DNA from: Actinomadura citrea
GTDB taxonomy: Bacteria > Actinomycetota > Actinomycetes > Streptosporangiales > Streptosporangiaceae
Length of the DNA: 64,000 bases
Reading direction: 5' to 3'
Assembly: GCF_013409045.1 (NCBI RefSeq)
Contig: NZ_JACCBT010000001.1
Span: 6,324,001 to 6,388,000, forward strand
Shown in pieces: positions 27,993-35,626 of this stretch. The notes beneath the pieces are model-generated. The model ran no database searches. It worked only from the letters and a program-made list of their open reading frames with translations, and was not told where the DNA came from. How positions within the stretch are numbered: position 1 is the stretch's first letter; each line of letters opens with the position of its first letter. Position numbers and translations under genes: made by a program.

Positions 27993-29029
27993 TCGGCGGG
28001 CACCCCGACCTTCATCCCCTCGCGGAGCCCGCCCCCGGCGACTTCGACCCGCCCGCCGCCGAACGCCCCGACCTCCACCGGCAGCAGGCGCCGGGAGCCG
28101 TCCACGACCTCGACGCCGAACCCGCCCTCCCGCAGCGCCAGCAACGCCTCGACCGGCACCGAGAGCACGCCCTTCCGCCGCTCGCTCTCCAGCTCGACAC
28201 TGACCGGCGCCTCGTCCAGCCGCCCCGTCTTGGCGTTCCCCACCGAGATGTCGACGCCGACCGTGGTCTTCTGGTCCTGCCCCGACCCGGTCGTCTGGGC
28301 GACGCCGCCGACCTCGCTGATCGTCCCCTTGACGGTCGCCCCACCGGGCAGCTCCACCGAGACCCGGGCGCCCTTCTTCGCGAGATCCTGCTTGTCGGCG
28401 TCCAGATCGACGTGCACGACCCGTCTCGTCCCTGCCACCGTCAGGGCGGGCTGCCCCTGGGCGACCCGCTTCCCTTCGGGCGCCTTGACCTCCCGGACCC
28501 GCACGGCCCCGCCCAGGAAGACGACCTGACCAGCGTCAACGCGCCCGGTCTCCTCAAGCCCCCGGTCGTCCTGCCACTCCTCGACAGCGGCCCCCGTAGC
28601 CCCGGTGAACTCCCCGTCCACGGTGATACCGCCGTATCCGAGAGCCCGCAGGTTCTCCTCAAGCTGCCGGACGTCCTTTCCAGAGACACCCTCACGCAGC
28701 GTCCTGTACATGGGCCGTCCGCCGTACATCAACGTCACAGGCCTGCCCGCCACCGAGAGCAGGGTCTCGCCGCGCTCAACGGTCGCGCCCGCCTCCGGCG
28801 CCCACGTCACGACACCGGACGCCCCGGCCCACACGTCCCGGACATCGCCGTAGGTGAGCTTCCCGTCCACCTTCTCGGTGTCCACGAGATCGCCCCGGCT
28901 GACGACCGCCGTCGCCAACGGAGCCTGCGCGCCCTGTGCCTGACTCCCGTCCCTGGTCCACGCGACGGCACCGCCGACCACCACCACCACCACGACGGCA
29001 AGCCCACCCGCGACCACGGCCCGCCTCAC
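27989..29029 (-). CDS. periplasmic adaptor-like protein with peptidoglycan-binding domain
   Basis: A 346-residue membrane-anchored adaptor (membrane-fusion-protein class) for the MacB-like exporter. It has one N-terminal helix ([20 protein letters not shown]), an initial adaptor strand region, a peptidoglycan-binding-like domain ([20 protein letters not shown] and [11 protein letters not shown]), then lipoyl/beta-barrel segments ending [19 protein letters not shown]. This mixed architecture is common in actinobacterial three-gene export operons. The GTG at 29029 overlaps the lipoprotein stop (GTGA); an upstream in-frame extension to 29251 was rejected because it would lie entirely inside the lipoprotein gene. 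Confidence 0.85.
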   Translation of the reverse strand: MRRAVVAGGLAVVVVVVVGGAVAWTRDGSQAQGAQAPLATAVVSRGDLVDTEKVDGKLTYGDVRDVWAGASGVVTWAPEAGATVERGETLLSVAGRPVTLMYGGRPMYRTLREGVSGKDVRQLEENLRALGYGGITVDGEFTGATGAAVEEWQDDRGLEETGRVDAGQVVFLGGAVRVREVKAPEGKRVAQGQPALTVAGTRRVVHVDLDADKQDLAKKGARVSVELPGGATVKGTISEVGGVAQTTGSGQDQKTTVGVDISVGNAKTGRLDEAPVSVELESERRKGVLSVPVEALLALREGGFGVEVVDGSRRLLPVEVGAFGGGRVEVAGGGLREGMKVGVPAE

Positions 29030-29535
29030 TTCCCGACTCCAGGCAGGCTCGCCTTGCACGCCTCCCGCGCCTTCTCCGCCTGTCCCCGGTCGACCTGCCC
29101 GGTCGGGAGCTTGATCTGCCCGTCCGGCCCCGGATCCGGGATGTCGACACCGTGCTCGCGCATGCACTGCGCGAACTTGACGTACTGGTCGCGCACCTTC
29201 GGATCCTTGAGATCGGGCATCTTCCCGCCCGCCTGCAGCCACGACTGGCACTTCTTGAGCGCGGCCTCCAGCTTCGAGCGGTCACCGCCCTTCCCCAGCC
29301 GCAGCGCGTGCTCGTCCCCACTCCCGGGATCGGGAACGTCCACCCCGTTCTCCCGCATGCACTGCGCGAACTTCAGCTGAGCATCCTCCGGAGAAACCGA
29401 CTTGCCGGGCGAGGCAGACCCCGAGGCGGTAACCCCGCCGGCACTGGCGACCCCACTCCCGCCCCCGCCATCCCCACACCCGGCGACGCCCCCCAGCAAG
29501 AGCACCGCGACAACACCCCAACCCCAAACCTTCAC
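29026..29535 (-). CDS. lipoprotein with duplicated FAQCMRxxGVDxPDPG motif
   Basis: A 169-residue lipoprotein, first gene of the export operon. The lipobox is LLGGVAGCGD (Cys near residue 20). Two repeats of about 65 residues follow, each opening KFAQCMRENGVDVPDPG or KFAQCMREHGVDIPDPG and each ending in a second cysteine (LKKCQSWLQ, AREACKASLP), so each repeat probably closes one disulfide. Such proteins regularly accompany MacB-like transporters in actinobacteria; the role may be ligand binding or being the exported cargo, but this is not shown. The GTG at 29535 has GGGGAGAGG upstream. Confidence 0.85.
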   Translation of the reverse strand: MKVWGWGVVAVLLLGGVAGCGDGGGGSGVASAGGVTASGSASPGKSVSPEDAQLKFAQCMRENGVDVPDPGSGDEHALRLGKGGDRSKLEAALKKCQSWLQAGGKMPDLKDPKVRDQYVKFAQCMREHGVDIPDPGPDGQIKLPTGQVDRGQAEKAREACKASLPGVGK

Positions 29536-29649
29536 GCCGACCCTCTCCCCGGAACACCCTGTCCCGGCCCCGCCCATAAGAGCCCCTCAGGGGTTAAACG
29601 AGGATTAGCCCGCTGGTCTGGTGAGGAGGGCGGGCGTCGGCGGGGGCGG

Positions 29650-31302
29650 TCAGAAGGCTGCGGCCTGGCCGGCGCGGCGGGGGCCGGCGGAGGCGTGCAG
29701 GGCCCCCGTGTCGTCGCGCCAGGTCATGTGGAAGCTGCCCATCTGGTACTGGTACGGCGCCATCGGCCGGACCAGGATGCCCATGCGGGCGACCTCGGTG
29801 ACGACTTCGGGCGTCAGGCGGCTTTCGACCATCACCGAATAGTCGTCGGCGAGCGGCAGCATGCGGGGCGCGTCGTCCGCCGCGTACGGGTCCAGGCCGT
29901 TTTCGAGGATGCTCGTCATGACCTGCGGCACCGTGATGTGCGGGATGCCGGGCGTGCCGAGGGCGAGCCACGGGCGGCCGTCCCGCAGGAGCAGGGTGTT
30001 GCCGATGACCGAGCGGATCCGTCCGCCGCCGGTCAGCCAGCCGCCGAGCATGGCGGTGAGGCTGCTCGTCATGGTGCTGCCGATCATCGGTACGCCGCCG
30101 ACGACCTGGCCCGGGACGCCTCCCCCCTGCACCGTGTTGACGAGCTGGACCCAATTGCCCTGGGCGTCGACGACGCTCAGCTCGCAGCTGCCGACGGACT
30201 CGCCCGACCGGCCGGTCGCCTCGCCGAGCGCGCCCGGCGTCGAGGTGAGCCGGACGTGCTCGGTGAGGTCCACCTTGGTGCGGCTCATCCGGAGCACGGC
30301 GGCGAGCGCGCGGTGGTACTCCCGCGACATCAGCACGCTGCTGGGGTCCTCGAACACCGCCGGGTCGTTGATGAAACCGGTCTCGTACGCGGCCCGGCGC
30401 AGCGCGTGCGCCATGTAGTACAGCGACTGGGGCGACTCGGCATAATGCCCGAGCTCGGCGACGCCCAGCTCGTGGAGGATGCCGAGGACCATCGCCGACA
30501 TGACGGCCTGGCGTTCCGGCGGCGCCTGCTGGACGACCTCGACGTCGCCGTGCCGGTAGCGCAGGCCGTCTCCCCACCGGGGCTCGTCCTGGCGCATGTG
30601 CCGCATCTCGATCGGCCAGCCGACCTCGTTCGCGCGGTCGACGAACAGCCGCGCCCACTCACCGTCGATGAACAGGTCCGGCCCCTCGGCGGCCAGCTTC
30701 GTCAGCGTCCGGGCCAGCTCCGGCTTCGGCCACCGCTGCCCAGCCTGCGGCAGATGCCCGTCGGGGGTGAAGTGGCGCCGCCCGGACGCGGTGTTCATGT
30801 ACAGCTCGACGCTGTGGCCCAGGACCAGGTGCTCGAAGGAGTCGACCTCGTGGCCCACCTCGGCCCAGTGGATCGACGGCGCGCAGAGCCGGTCCCAAGG
30901 CCGCGACCCGAACCGCTCGTGCATCGTCTTGAGCCCCGGCATGAAGCCGGGGATCACCGCGCACGGCCCCTCCGGGATCGCGGTGTACGGCCCCGACGAG
31001 ACGGCGACCGGCCGGAACGGGGCGAGCCCCGGCACGATCGTGCCCATGCTGTTGAGCTCGTGGCACCGGCCCTGCTCGGCGTTCCAGAACAGCATCGTGA
31101 CCGTGCCCGCGTGGCACGTCATGTCCTGCTGGATCGTCGCGTTGAGCAGGCATCCGACGATGGCCGCGTCGATGGCGTTGCCGCCCTCGCGCAGGATGTC
31201 GAGCATCGCGTCGGTCACGAGCGGATGCGCGCTGGAGCAGACCGCGTTCCGGCCCTCCGCCGTCGCTTTGGGGCCGATCCGGCCGACCTTGGTTTCGCTC
31301 AT
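29650..31302 (-). CDS. gamma-glutamyltransferase-family Ntn hydrolase with atypical nucleophile region
   Basis: A 550-residue protein of the GGT superfamily, which cleaves gamma-glutamyl amides or related acyl-amides after self-processing. SSAHPLVTDAMLDILREGGNAIDAA near the N-terminus and the C-terminal GGGRIRSVIGNTLL, GTPGIPHITVPQV stretches support the family. At the autoprocessing site, where classic GGTs read TTHxSVVD with Thr as nucleophile, this protein reads SCELSVVDAQGN, so Ser (or Cys) replaces the catalytic Thr. No export signal is present, unlike most GGTs. It ends a five-gene leftward operon (34683 to 29650) with a proline-iminopeptidase-like hydrolase 25 bases upstream, suggesting a cytoplasmic amidase role. 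Confidence 0.82.
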   Translation of the reverse strand: MSETKVGRIGPKATAEGRNAVCSSAHPLVTDAMLDILREGGNAIDAAIVGCLLNATIQQDMTCHAGTVTMLFWNAEQGRCHELNSMGTIVPGLAPFRPVAVSSGPYTAIPEGPCAVIPGFMPGLKTMHERFGSRPWDRLCAPSIHWAEVGHEVDSFEHLVLGHSVELYMNTASGRRHFTPDGHLPQAGQRWPKPELARTLTKLAAEGPDLFIDGEWARLFVDRANEVGWPIEMRHMRQDEPRWGDGLRYRHGDVEVVQQAPPERQAVMSAMVLGILHELGVAELGHYAESPQSLYYMAHALRRAAYETGFINDPAVFEDPSSVLMSREYHRALAAVLRMSRTKVDLTEHVRLTSTPGALGEATGRSGESVGSCELSVVDAQGNWVQLVNTVQGGGVPGQVVGGVPMIGSTMTSSLTAMLGGWLTGGGRIRSVIGNTLLLRDGRPWLALGTPGIPHITVPQVMTSILENGLDPYAADDAPRMLPLADDYSVMVESRLTPEVVTEVARMGILVRPMAPYQYQMGSFHMTWRDDTGALHASAGPRRAGQAAAF

Positions 31303-31327
31303 CGTCCCGTCCTTGTCGAAAGAGGGT

Positions 31328-32221
31328 TCACCGGCGCCGCGCCTCGACGTCGGCCAGGAACGCCGAAAGCTCGGCGATGAAGGCGTCCGGCTCTTCGAGG
31401 AACGCCATGTGCGAGCTTTCGTCGAAGACCCGGAACCGGGCGCCCGCGATGCCGTCCGCCAGCGCCGCCATGTGCTCCGGCGCGGCCTCGTCATGCCGCC
31501 CGCAGGTGACCAGGGTGGGCACGCGTATCCCCGGCAGGCGCGGCGTGACGTCCCAGTCCGCGAGTGCGCCGGTCACCGGCCCGAACTCGCTCGTCCCCCA
31601 CAGTGCCGCGTAAACCTCGTCGCCGAATCCGCCGAGCGCGGCCTTGAGCGGTGCGGGCCACGGCCGCACCCGGCACATGTGCCGGCGGTTGAAGACGGCG
31701 AGGGCCTCCCGGTAATCGCGCGAGTGAACCGTGCCGGCCCGCTCGTGCTCGTCCATCGCCCGGACCACGTCCCGCGGAAGCCGGGCGCGCAGCGCGCACA
31801 CCCCGCTGATCCAGCGCGCCACGCTCGGCGGGGAGCTGTTGAGGAGGAGCGAGACCGGCGCCGCGGGCGGGTCGCCGAGCGTGTACTCCAGGGCGAGCCA
31901 CCCGCCCCAGGAGTTGCCGAAGAGATGGAACTCCTCCAGGCCCAGGGCCGCCACGACCGCCCGCAGCTCCTCGACGAAGTACGGGATCGACCACGACGGC
32001 TCCGGCGACCCCCGGCCGGACTCCCCGCAGCCCGCCTGGTCGTAGAAGATCACCTCCCGGTCGGCGCCCAGCCGGGCGAGCGGCTCCAGGTAGGAGTGCG
32101 GCAGGCCGGGCCCGCCGTGTAGGCACACGACCGGGGTCCGGCCGGGGGTGCCGGTGCGCCAGTACGCGACGGAGCCTTGCGGCATGGCGACGAAGCCGGT
32201 CGGCTTCTCGGACAGGTTCAC
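31328..32221 (-). CDS. proline iminopeptidase-family alpha/beta hydrolase
   Basis: A 297-residue cytoplasmic serine hydrolase of the S33 prolyl aminopeptidase / amino-acid amidase group. The oxyanion segment CLHGGPGLPHSYL, FYDQAGCGESG, the nucleophile elbow GNSWGGW, an aspartate in CGRHDEAAPEH and the histidine in DESSHMAFLE give a complete triad. Family members release N-terminal proline or hydrolyse amino-acid amides. The GTG at 32221 is the likely start, though ATG at codon 13 (MPQGSVAYW) is possible; the ribosome site is weak for both. In the operon it lies between the XRE-cupin regulator and the GGT-like enzyme, consistent with trimming an imported Pro- or hydroxy-Pro-containing peptide. 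Confidence 0.87.
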   Translation of the reverse strand: MNLSEKPTGFVAMPQGSVAYWRTGTPGRTPVVCLHGGPGLPHSYLEPLARLGADREVIFYDQAGCGESGRGSPEPSWSIPYFVEELRAVVAALGLEEFHLFGNSWGGWLALEYTLGDPPAAPVSLLLNSSPPSVARWISGVCALRARLPRDVVRAMDEHERAGTVHSRDYREALAVFNRRHMCRVRPWPAPLKAALGGFGDEVYAALWGTSEFGPVTGALADWDVTPRLPGIRVPTLVTCGRHDEAAPEHMAALADGIAGARFRVFDESSHMAFLEEPDAFIAELSAFLADVEARRR

Positions 32222-32276
32222 TGGCGTTTCCCGACGACCGTAGTGACAGGGTGAAGGGTGCGCGCCGAGACCTCTC

Positions 32277-32942
32277 CTAGTACGAGGCGGGGGTCTGCAC
32301 CCAGAGCAGTTCCGACGAACCGCGGGACAGGTTCTGGCTTCCGTGCACGTCCTTGCCAGGGAAGGTGAGGCTGTCCCCGGCGGAGAGGCGGTGGTCCTCC
32401 GACCCGACGGTGATGGCGACCTGGCCCTTGAGGACGAACACGAACTCGGTGTCCGCGCCGTGGGCGAACAGCTCCGGGCCGGTTCCACCGCCGGGTTCGA
32501 GCTTCACCCACAGCACCTCCAGGCACCCACTGGCGTCCGAGCTGACCTGGGCCTCGGTGATGCCGCGGTCCGGGTACTCGTACGCCGCGCGTTCGTCGTG
32601 CCGGACGATCTGGCTGCGCGACAGCGTCGCCTGGAACAGGTCGCCGATGTGGGCCCGCAGCGCCTGCGCGATGCGGACCAGCGTCGGCACCGAGGGCGAC
32701 GCCGTGCCGTGCTCGACCTGCGAGATGAACGCCGCCGACACTCCGGCCTGCTCGGCCAGGTCGCGGACCGCCATGCCGCGCTGGGTTCGCAGGCTGTTGA
32801 TGTTGCGGCCGAGCAGCACCTTGACGGCGTCGGCGTCACCGTCCGGCCCCTCGTCGGCGCGGGCGCCCTCGGCGGTCGGACCGCCGAAGTGGCCGGGGCG
32901 TTTGTTGCCGCTCTGGTGATGTGCCGGCGGGCGAGCAGCCAA
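32277..32942 (-). CDS. XRE-family regulator with cupin domain (operon-internal)
   Basis: A 221-residue regulator: disordered N-terminus to about residue 38, helix-turn-helix (LGRNINSLRTQRGMAVRDLAEQAGVSAAFISQVEHG, shown in part: MAVRDLAEQAGVSAAFISQV) at about 42-100, and a C-terminal cupin (GADTEFVFVLKGQVAITVG, HRLSAGDSLTFPGKDVH). Such proteins sense small molecules and commonly control amino-acid or polyamine catabolism. The TTG at 32942 has GAGGAG about ten bases upstream, and starts 15 bases after the BKACE gene; a later start near the HTH is possible. It differs in sequence from the second XRE-cupin regulator at 34851, so the locus has two separate sensors. Confidence 0.85.
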   Translation of the reverse strand: MAARPPAHHQSGNKRPGHFGGPTAEGARADEGPDGDADAVKVLLGRNINSLRTQRGMAVRDLAEQAGVSAAFISQVEHGTASPSVPTLVRIAQALRAHIGDLFQATLSRSQIVRHDERAAYEYPDRGITEAQVSSDASGCLEVLWVKLEPGGGTGPELFAHGADTEFVFVLKGQVAITVGSEDHRLSAGDSLTFPGKDVHGSQNLSRGSSELLWVQTPASY

Positions 32943-32957
32943 TTGGTTTCCACTCCT

Positions 32958-33890
32958 CTATGTGGCCTTGTACCAGGGACCCAGCTCGCTGCGCAGCGCG
33001 TCGGGCGTCGCGATCGGCCTGGCCAGCAGATCGGCGAGGTCGGTGGCGACGCGGACCAGTTCCGCGTTGCTCTCCGCCTGCCGGTCCCGACGGACCCGAA
33101 TGTTGTCCTCCAGACCCACCCGGCAGTCGGCGCCCCACGACAGCGCGGTCGCGACATGCCGGAACTCTCCCGGGAAACCGGTCGCGGCCACGCTGAGGCT
33201 CGCAGCGTCGGGTCCGAGGATACGGGCGGCCGCCTGGGACAGCGTGAAGAAGTCGTCGAGGGCGTTGCCCGCGCCGCCGAGCACGCCCAGCACGAGCTGG
33301 ATCCGCACGGGCCCCTCAAGGGTCCCCTCGTCGAGCAGGAAGCGGACCATGGACAGGTGCCCGAGGTCGTACGCCTCCAGCTCCGGCGTCACGCCCAGGT
33401 CGCGGAACTCGGCCGCGAAGCGGCGGATGGTGCCGAGCGTGTTGGTGAACACGCCCTCGCCGGACTTGTCCAGGACCTCCTGCTCCCAGGCATGCCGCAC
33501 CTTCGGCCAGCGTGCCCTGTTCGGGAAGCCCTCGTAGTTCATCGTCCCGAGGTTCAGCGTGCCGATCTCCGGCCGGCAGGCGCGGATGCCGGCCAGGCGC
33601 TGCTCCTCGGGCATCCCCGGGGTGCCGCCGGTGCTGATGTTGATGACGACACCGGACCGCTCGCGGATCCCGGCCACGATGTCGCGGAACAGGGCGGGGT
33701 CGCCGGAGGGCCGGCCGTCGGGCTCGCGGGCGTGGAGGTGGACGCAGGTGGCCCCCGCCTCGGCGGCGCCGACGGCCTCCTCGATGATGGCCTCTGGGCC
33801 GCACGGGATGTGCGGGCTCTGGCTCGGGAGGACGTCGCCGCCGGTCACCGCGGCGGTGAGGACGCACGGCTCGTACTTGTCGCGCAACAT
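32958..33890 (-). CDS. BKACE-family beta-keto acid cleavage enzyme (DUF849)
   Basis: A 310-residue zinc enzyme of the BKACE family, founded on 3-keto-5-aminohexanoate cleavage enzyme, which splits a beta-keto acid with acetyl-CoA to give acetoacetate or a CoA ester. Visible are VLTAAVTGGDVLPSQSPHIPC (in parts: LTAAVTGGDV, PSQSPHIPC), the zinc-binding CVHLHAREPDG, NISTGGTPGMP, LNLGTMNYEGF and GADCRVGLEDNIRV near the C-terminus. Substrates vary widely, so the specific acid is unknown. It follows an SDR by 28 bases: an SDR making a beta-keto acid and BKACE cleaving it is a logical pair. Confidence 0.9.
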   Translation of the reverse strand: MLRDKYEPCVLTAAVTGGDVLPSQSPHIPCGPEAIIEEAVGAAEAGATCVHLHAREPDGRPSGDPALFRDIVAGIRERSGVVINISTGGTPGMPEEQRLAGIRACRPEIGTLNLGTMNYEGFPNRARWPKVRHAWEQEVLDKSGEGVFTNTLGTIRRFAAEFRDLGVTPELEAYDLGHLSMVRFLLDEGTLEGPVRIQLVLGVLGGAGNALDDFFTLSQAAARILGPDAASLSVAATGFPGEFRHVATALSWGADCRVGLEDNIRVRRDRQAESNAELVRVATDLADLLARPIATPDALRSELGPWYKAT

Positions 33891-33918
33891 GGCCGATCCC
33901 TTCGGTAAAGGTGATGCT

Positions 33919-34683
33919 TCAGGACGCGAGCGTGCCGAGGTCCGCCGGTAGGCAGACGCCGGTCACCGCGGAGGTGAGGTCGCTGGCGAGCAGCGCGAAA
34001 AGGGCGGCGACCTCGTCCGTGCCGATCAGGCGTTTGACGGGCTGGCGGCCGAGCATGAGCTCGAGCACCTGCTCTCGGGTGAGGCCGCGCAGGGCCATCT
34101 GCTCCGGCAACTGGCGCTCGACCATCGGCGTCGACATCCAGCCGGGGGCGACCGCGTTGACGGTCAGCCCGTGCGGCGCCCCCTCCAGCGCGGCGACCTT
34201 GGTGAGGCCGTTGACCGCGTGCTTGGCCGAGACGTACGCGGCCTTGAACGGCTCGGCCACCATGCCGGAGACGGAGGACGTGATCAGGACGCGCGACCCC
34301 GACCGGCGGGTCAGCTCCGTCCAGGCGGCCTTCATGGCCAGGAAGGGGCCCTTGGCCATCACGTCCATGAGCCGGTCCCACTGCTCCTCGGGGAACTCGG
34401 GGATCGGCGCGACGAACTGCACGCCGGCGTTGAGGACCAGCACGTCGAGGCGCCCGTGCCGGCGGACGGCCTCGGCGACCATGAGCCGGTTGCCCTCGGC
34501 CGTCGCCACGTCCGCGACGAGGTCGCAGGCGCCGCCCTCGACCAGGTCGGCGCCGACGACCTCGGCGCCGGCCCGGGTGAAGGCGTGGCAGATCGATGCG
34601 CCGAGCGCGCCGGCCGCACCGGTGACCAGGGCGACCCGGCCGGTGAGCAGGCCGCTCAGGGAGGTTTCGAACACGCTGGTCAA
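33919..34683 (-). CDS. short-chain dehydrogenase/reductase
   Basis: A 254-residue NAD(P)-dependent classical SDR. It has the cofactor motif TGAAGALGAS at about residues 20-29, an NAG motif in VLVLNAGVQF, the catalytic serine in VLITSSVSG and YVSAKHAV (Tyr-x3-Lys), followed by VNAVAPGWMSTPM. The C-terminal TGVCLPADLG is typical. The acidic residue after strand 2 (VVGADLVEGG) suggests NAD preference. The TTG at 34683 is chosen for the GGAGG four bases upstream; in-frame ATGs further upstream lie in the promoter region. First gene of the leftward operon, ahead of BKACE; a 3-hydroxy acid substrate is a reasonable guess. Confidence 0.9.
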   Translation of the reverse strand: MTSVFETSLSGLLTGRVALVTGAAGALGASICHAFTRAGAEVVGADLVEGGACDLVADVATAEGNRLMVAEAVRRHGRLDVLVLNAGVQFVAPIPEFPEEQWDRLMDVMAKGPFLAMKAAWTELTRRSGSRVLITSSVSGMVAEPFKAAYVSAKHAVNGLTKVAALEGAPHGLTVNAVAPGWMSTPMVERQLPEQMALRGLTREQVLELMLGRQPVKRLIGTDEVAALFALLASDLTSAVTGVCLPADLGTLAS

Positions 34684-34735
34684 CGGCCCTCCGCTTGTCG
34701 TGGCGGTTAACCACATCGTTACTATCACTTAGGTG

Positions 34736-34754
34736 GCGTAAGCTATACTTACGC
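34736..34754. promoter_or_regulatory. 7-bp inverted repeat over a TATACT -10 element
   Basis: GCGTAAG CTATA CTTACGC is a perfect inverted repeat in the divergent spacer between the SDR and the XRE-cupin gene. TATACT (34744-34749) inside it is a good -10 hexamer for rightward transcription, so a protein bound here would block that start. The CTTAGGTGGCGTAAG run just before it adds a partial third half-site. Inferred operator. Confidence 0.6.
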
Positions 34755-34804
34755 AGAGACGAGCGTCAAGGACCGACCGTCCAGGGCGCCGACCCAGCCG
34801 TGCT

Positions 34805-34842
34805 GTTCAATATATTGACGACACCTGCCCGAGTCGGGCAGG
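34805..34842 (+). promoter_or_regulatory. promoter/operator of the XRE-cupin regulator
   Basis: GTTCAATATATTGAC (34805-34819) contains the perfect palindrome TCAATATATTGA and recurs with one change at 35499. Its end TTGACG forms a -35; CAGGCT (34839-34844) is a possible -10 at 18 bases, predicting a transcript that starts at or next to the ATG at 34851 (leaderless). Between them CCTGCCCG AGT CGGGCAGG (34824-34842) is an eight-base hairpin or second operator. Inferred from pattern. Confidence 0.6.
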
Positions 34843-34850
34843 CTGTCACC

Positions 34851-35450
34851 ATGCCGCGCAGCGCAAGCTCGACAGAGGCCGGTAAGCCGGGCAACCCGAC
34901 GCCGACCATGGCCGTCGTGGGCAACCTCGTACGCGAGCTGCGCCACGCCGCCGACCTGAGCATCGCCGCCCTCGCCCAGGCCGCCGACCTGAGTCCCGGC
35001 CTGCTGAGCCAGATCGAGCGCGGCCAGGGGAACCCCTCGTTCACGACGCTCGTGAAGCTGGCGCAGGCGCTCGACGTACCGGTCGGCCGGTTCTTCCTCG
35101 CCGACACCGCGGCCGGCGCGCTGGTCCGCGCCGGAACCCACCGCCGCCTGCTGCTGGCCGACGAGAACCTTGAGTACACCCTGATCACGCCGCACATGAA
35201 CGGCCGGCTCGGCATGATAAAGGCGCAGGTCGCCGCCGGGTGGAGCAACGAGAGCACGCCGTTCGAGCACCCCGGCGAGGAGTGCATCCTGATCACCGAG
35301 GGCGAGCTCATGGTGTGCATCGCGGGCACCATGCACACGCTCTACGAGGGCGACTCGATCACCTACGACTCAAGCCTGTCGCACTGGTACCGCAACGCCA
35401 CCGACAGCAACGCCGTGCTCGTCGGCGCGATGACGCCGCCGTCGTTCTGA
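34851..35450 (+). CDS. XRE-family regulator with cupin domain (locus regulator)
   Basis: A 199-residue one-component regulator. An N-terminal helix-turn-helix (about residues 22-80: VRELRHAADLSIAALAQAAD, LSPGLLSQIERGQGNPS) precedes a cupin sensor (ECILITEGELMVCIAGTM, LYEGDSITYDSSLSHWYRN, with histidine and glutamate residues that could hold metal). The ATG at 34851 has no ribosome site and coincides with the predicted transcription start. It sits between the two divergent catabolic operons and shares the GTTCAA(T/C)ATATTGAC motif with the transporter operon promoter, so it probably controls itself and the transporter genes. Confidence 0.88.
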   Translation: MPRSASSTEAGKPGNPTPTMAVVGNLVRELRHAADLSIAALAQAADLSPGLLSQIERGQGNPSFTTLVKLAQALDVPVGRFFLADTAAGALVRAGTHRRLLLADENLEYTLITPHMNGRLGMIKAQVAAGWSNESTPFEHPGEECILITEGELMVCIAGTMHTLYEGDSITYDSSLSHWYRNATDSNAVLVGAMTPPSF

Positions 35451-35465
35451 CTTAGCGAACGCCCT

Positions 35466-35488
35466 GGCGCAGCCGATCCGGCTGCGCC
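35466..35488 (+). terminator. hairpin after the XRE-cupin gene
   Basis: Perfect ten-base arms GGCGCAGCCG and CGGCTGCGCC around the loop ATC, starting 15 bases after the stop. Only a short T-containing tail follows. It would separate the regulator transcript from the transporter operon. Confidence 0.7.
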
Positions 35489-35498
35489 TGATTCGCGC

Positions 35499-35564
35499 GT
35501 TCAACATATTGACATCGGATAGCCGGGTCGTCACCATGGCCGACACAAGTTCACTTTGTTGAAC
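35499..35564 (+). promoter_or_regulatory. promoter/operators of the transporter-AcnX operon
   Basis: GTTCAACATATTGAC (35499-35513) differs by one base from the element before the XRE-cupin gene. Its TTGACA end (35509-35514) is a consensus -35; CACCAT (35532-35537) is a possible -10 at 17 bases. Downstream, GTTCA CTTTGT TGAAC (35549-35564) is another inverted repeat with the same half-site. A stray ATG at 35536 opens an eight-codon frame, as if the regulator's promoter and start had been copied. Inferred. Confidence 0.6.
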
Positions 35565-35626
35565 GCGACCAGGCGCCCGCACCGGGGCACCGCACCTCTC
35601 ATCCGGCACATCACCGAAGGACCACC

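Noticed and set aside
26104-29535. Antibiotic biosynthesis cluster because of the MacB-like exporter
   Set aside because: No NRPS, PKS, RiPP precursor or tailoring genes adjoin it.
29577-29650. CCCCTCAGGGG as a terminator before the GGT-like stop
   Set aside because: Five-base arms with a one-base loop are not a stable hairpin.
35536-35562. Eight-codon frame MADTSSLC before the binding-protein gene as a leader peptide
   Set aside because: No ribosome site, no amino-acid run linked to the pathway; more likely a by-product of the copied promoter segment.
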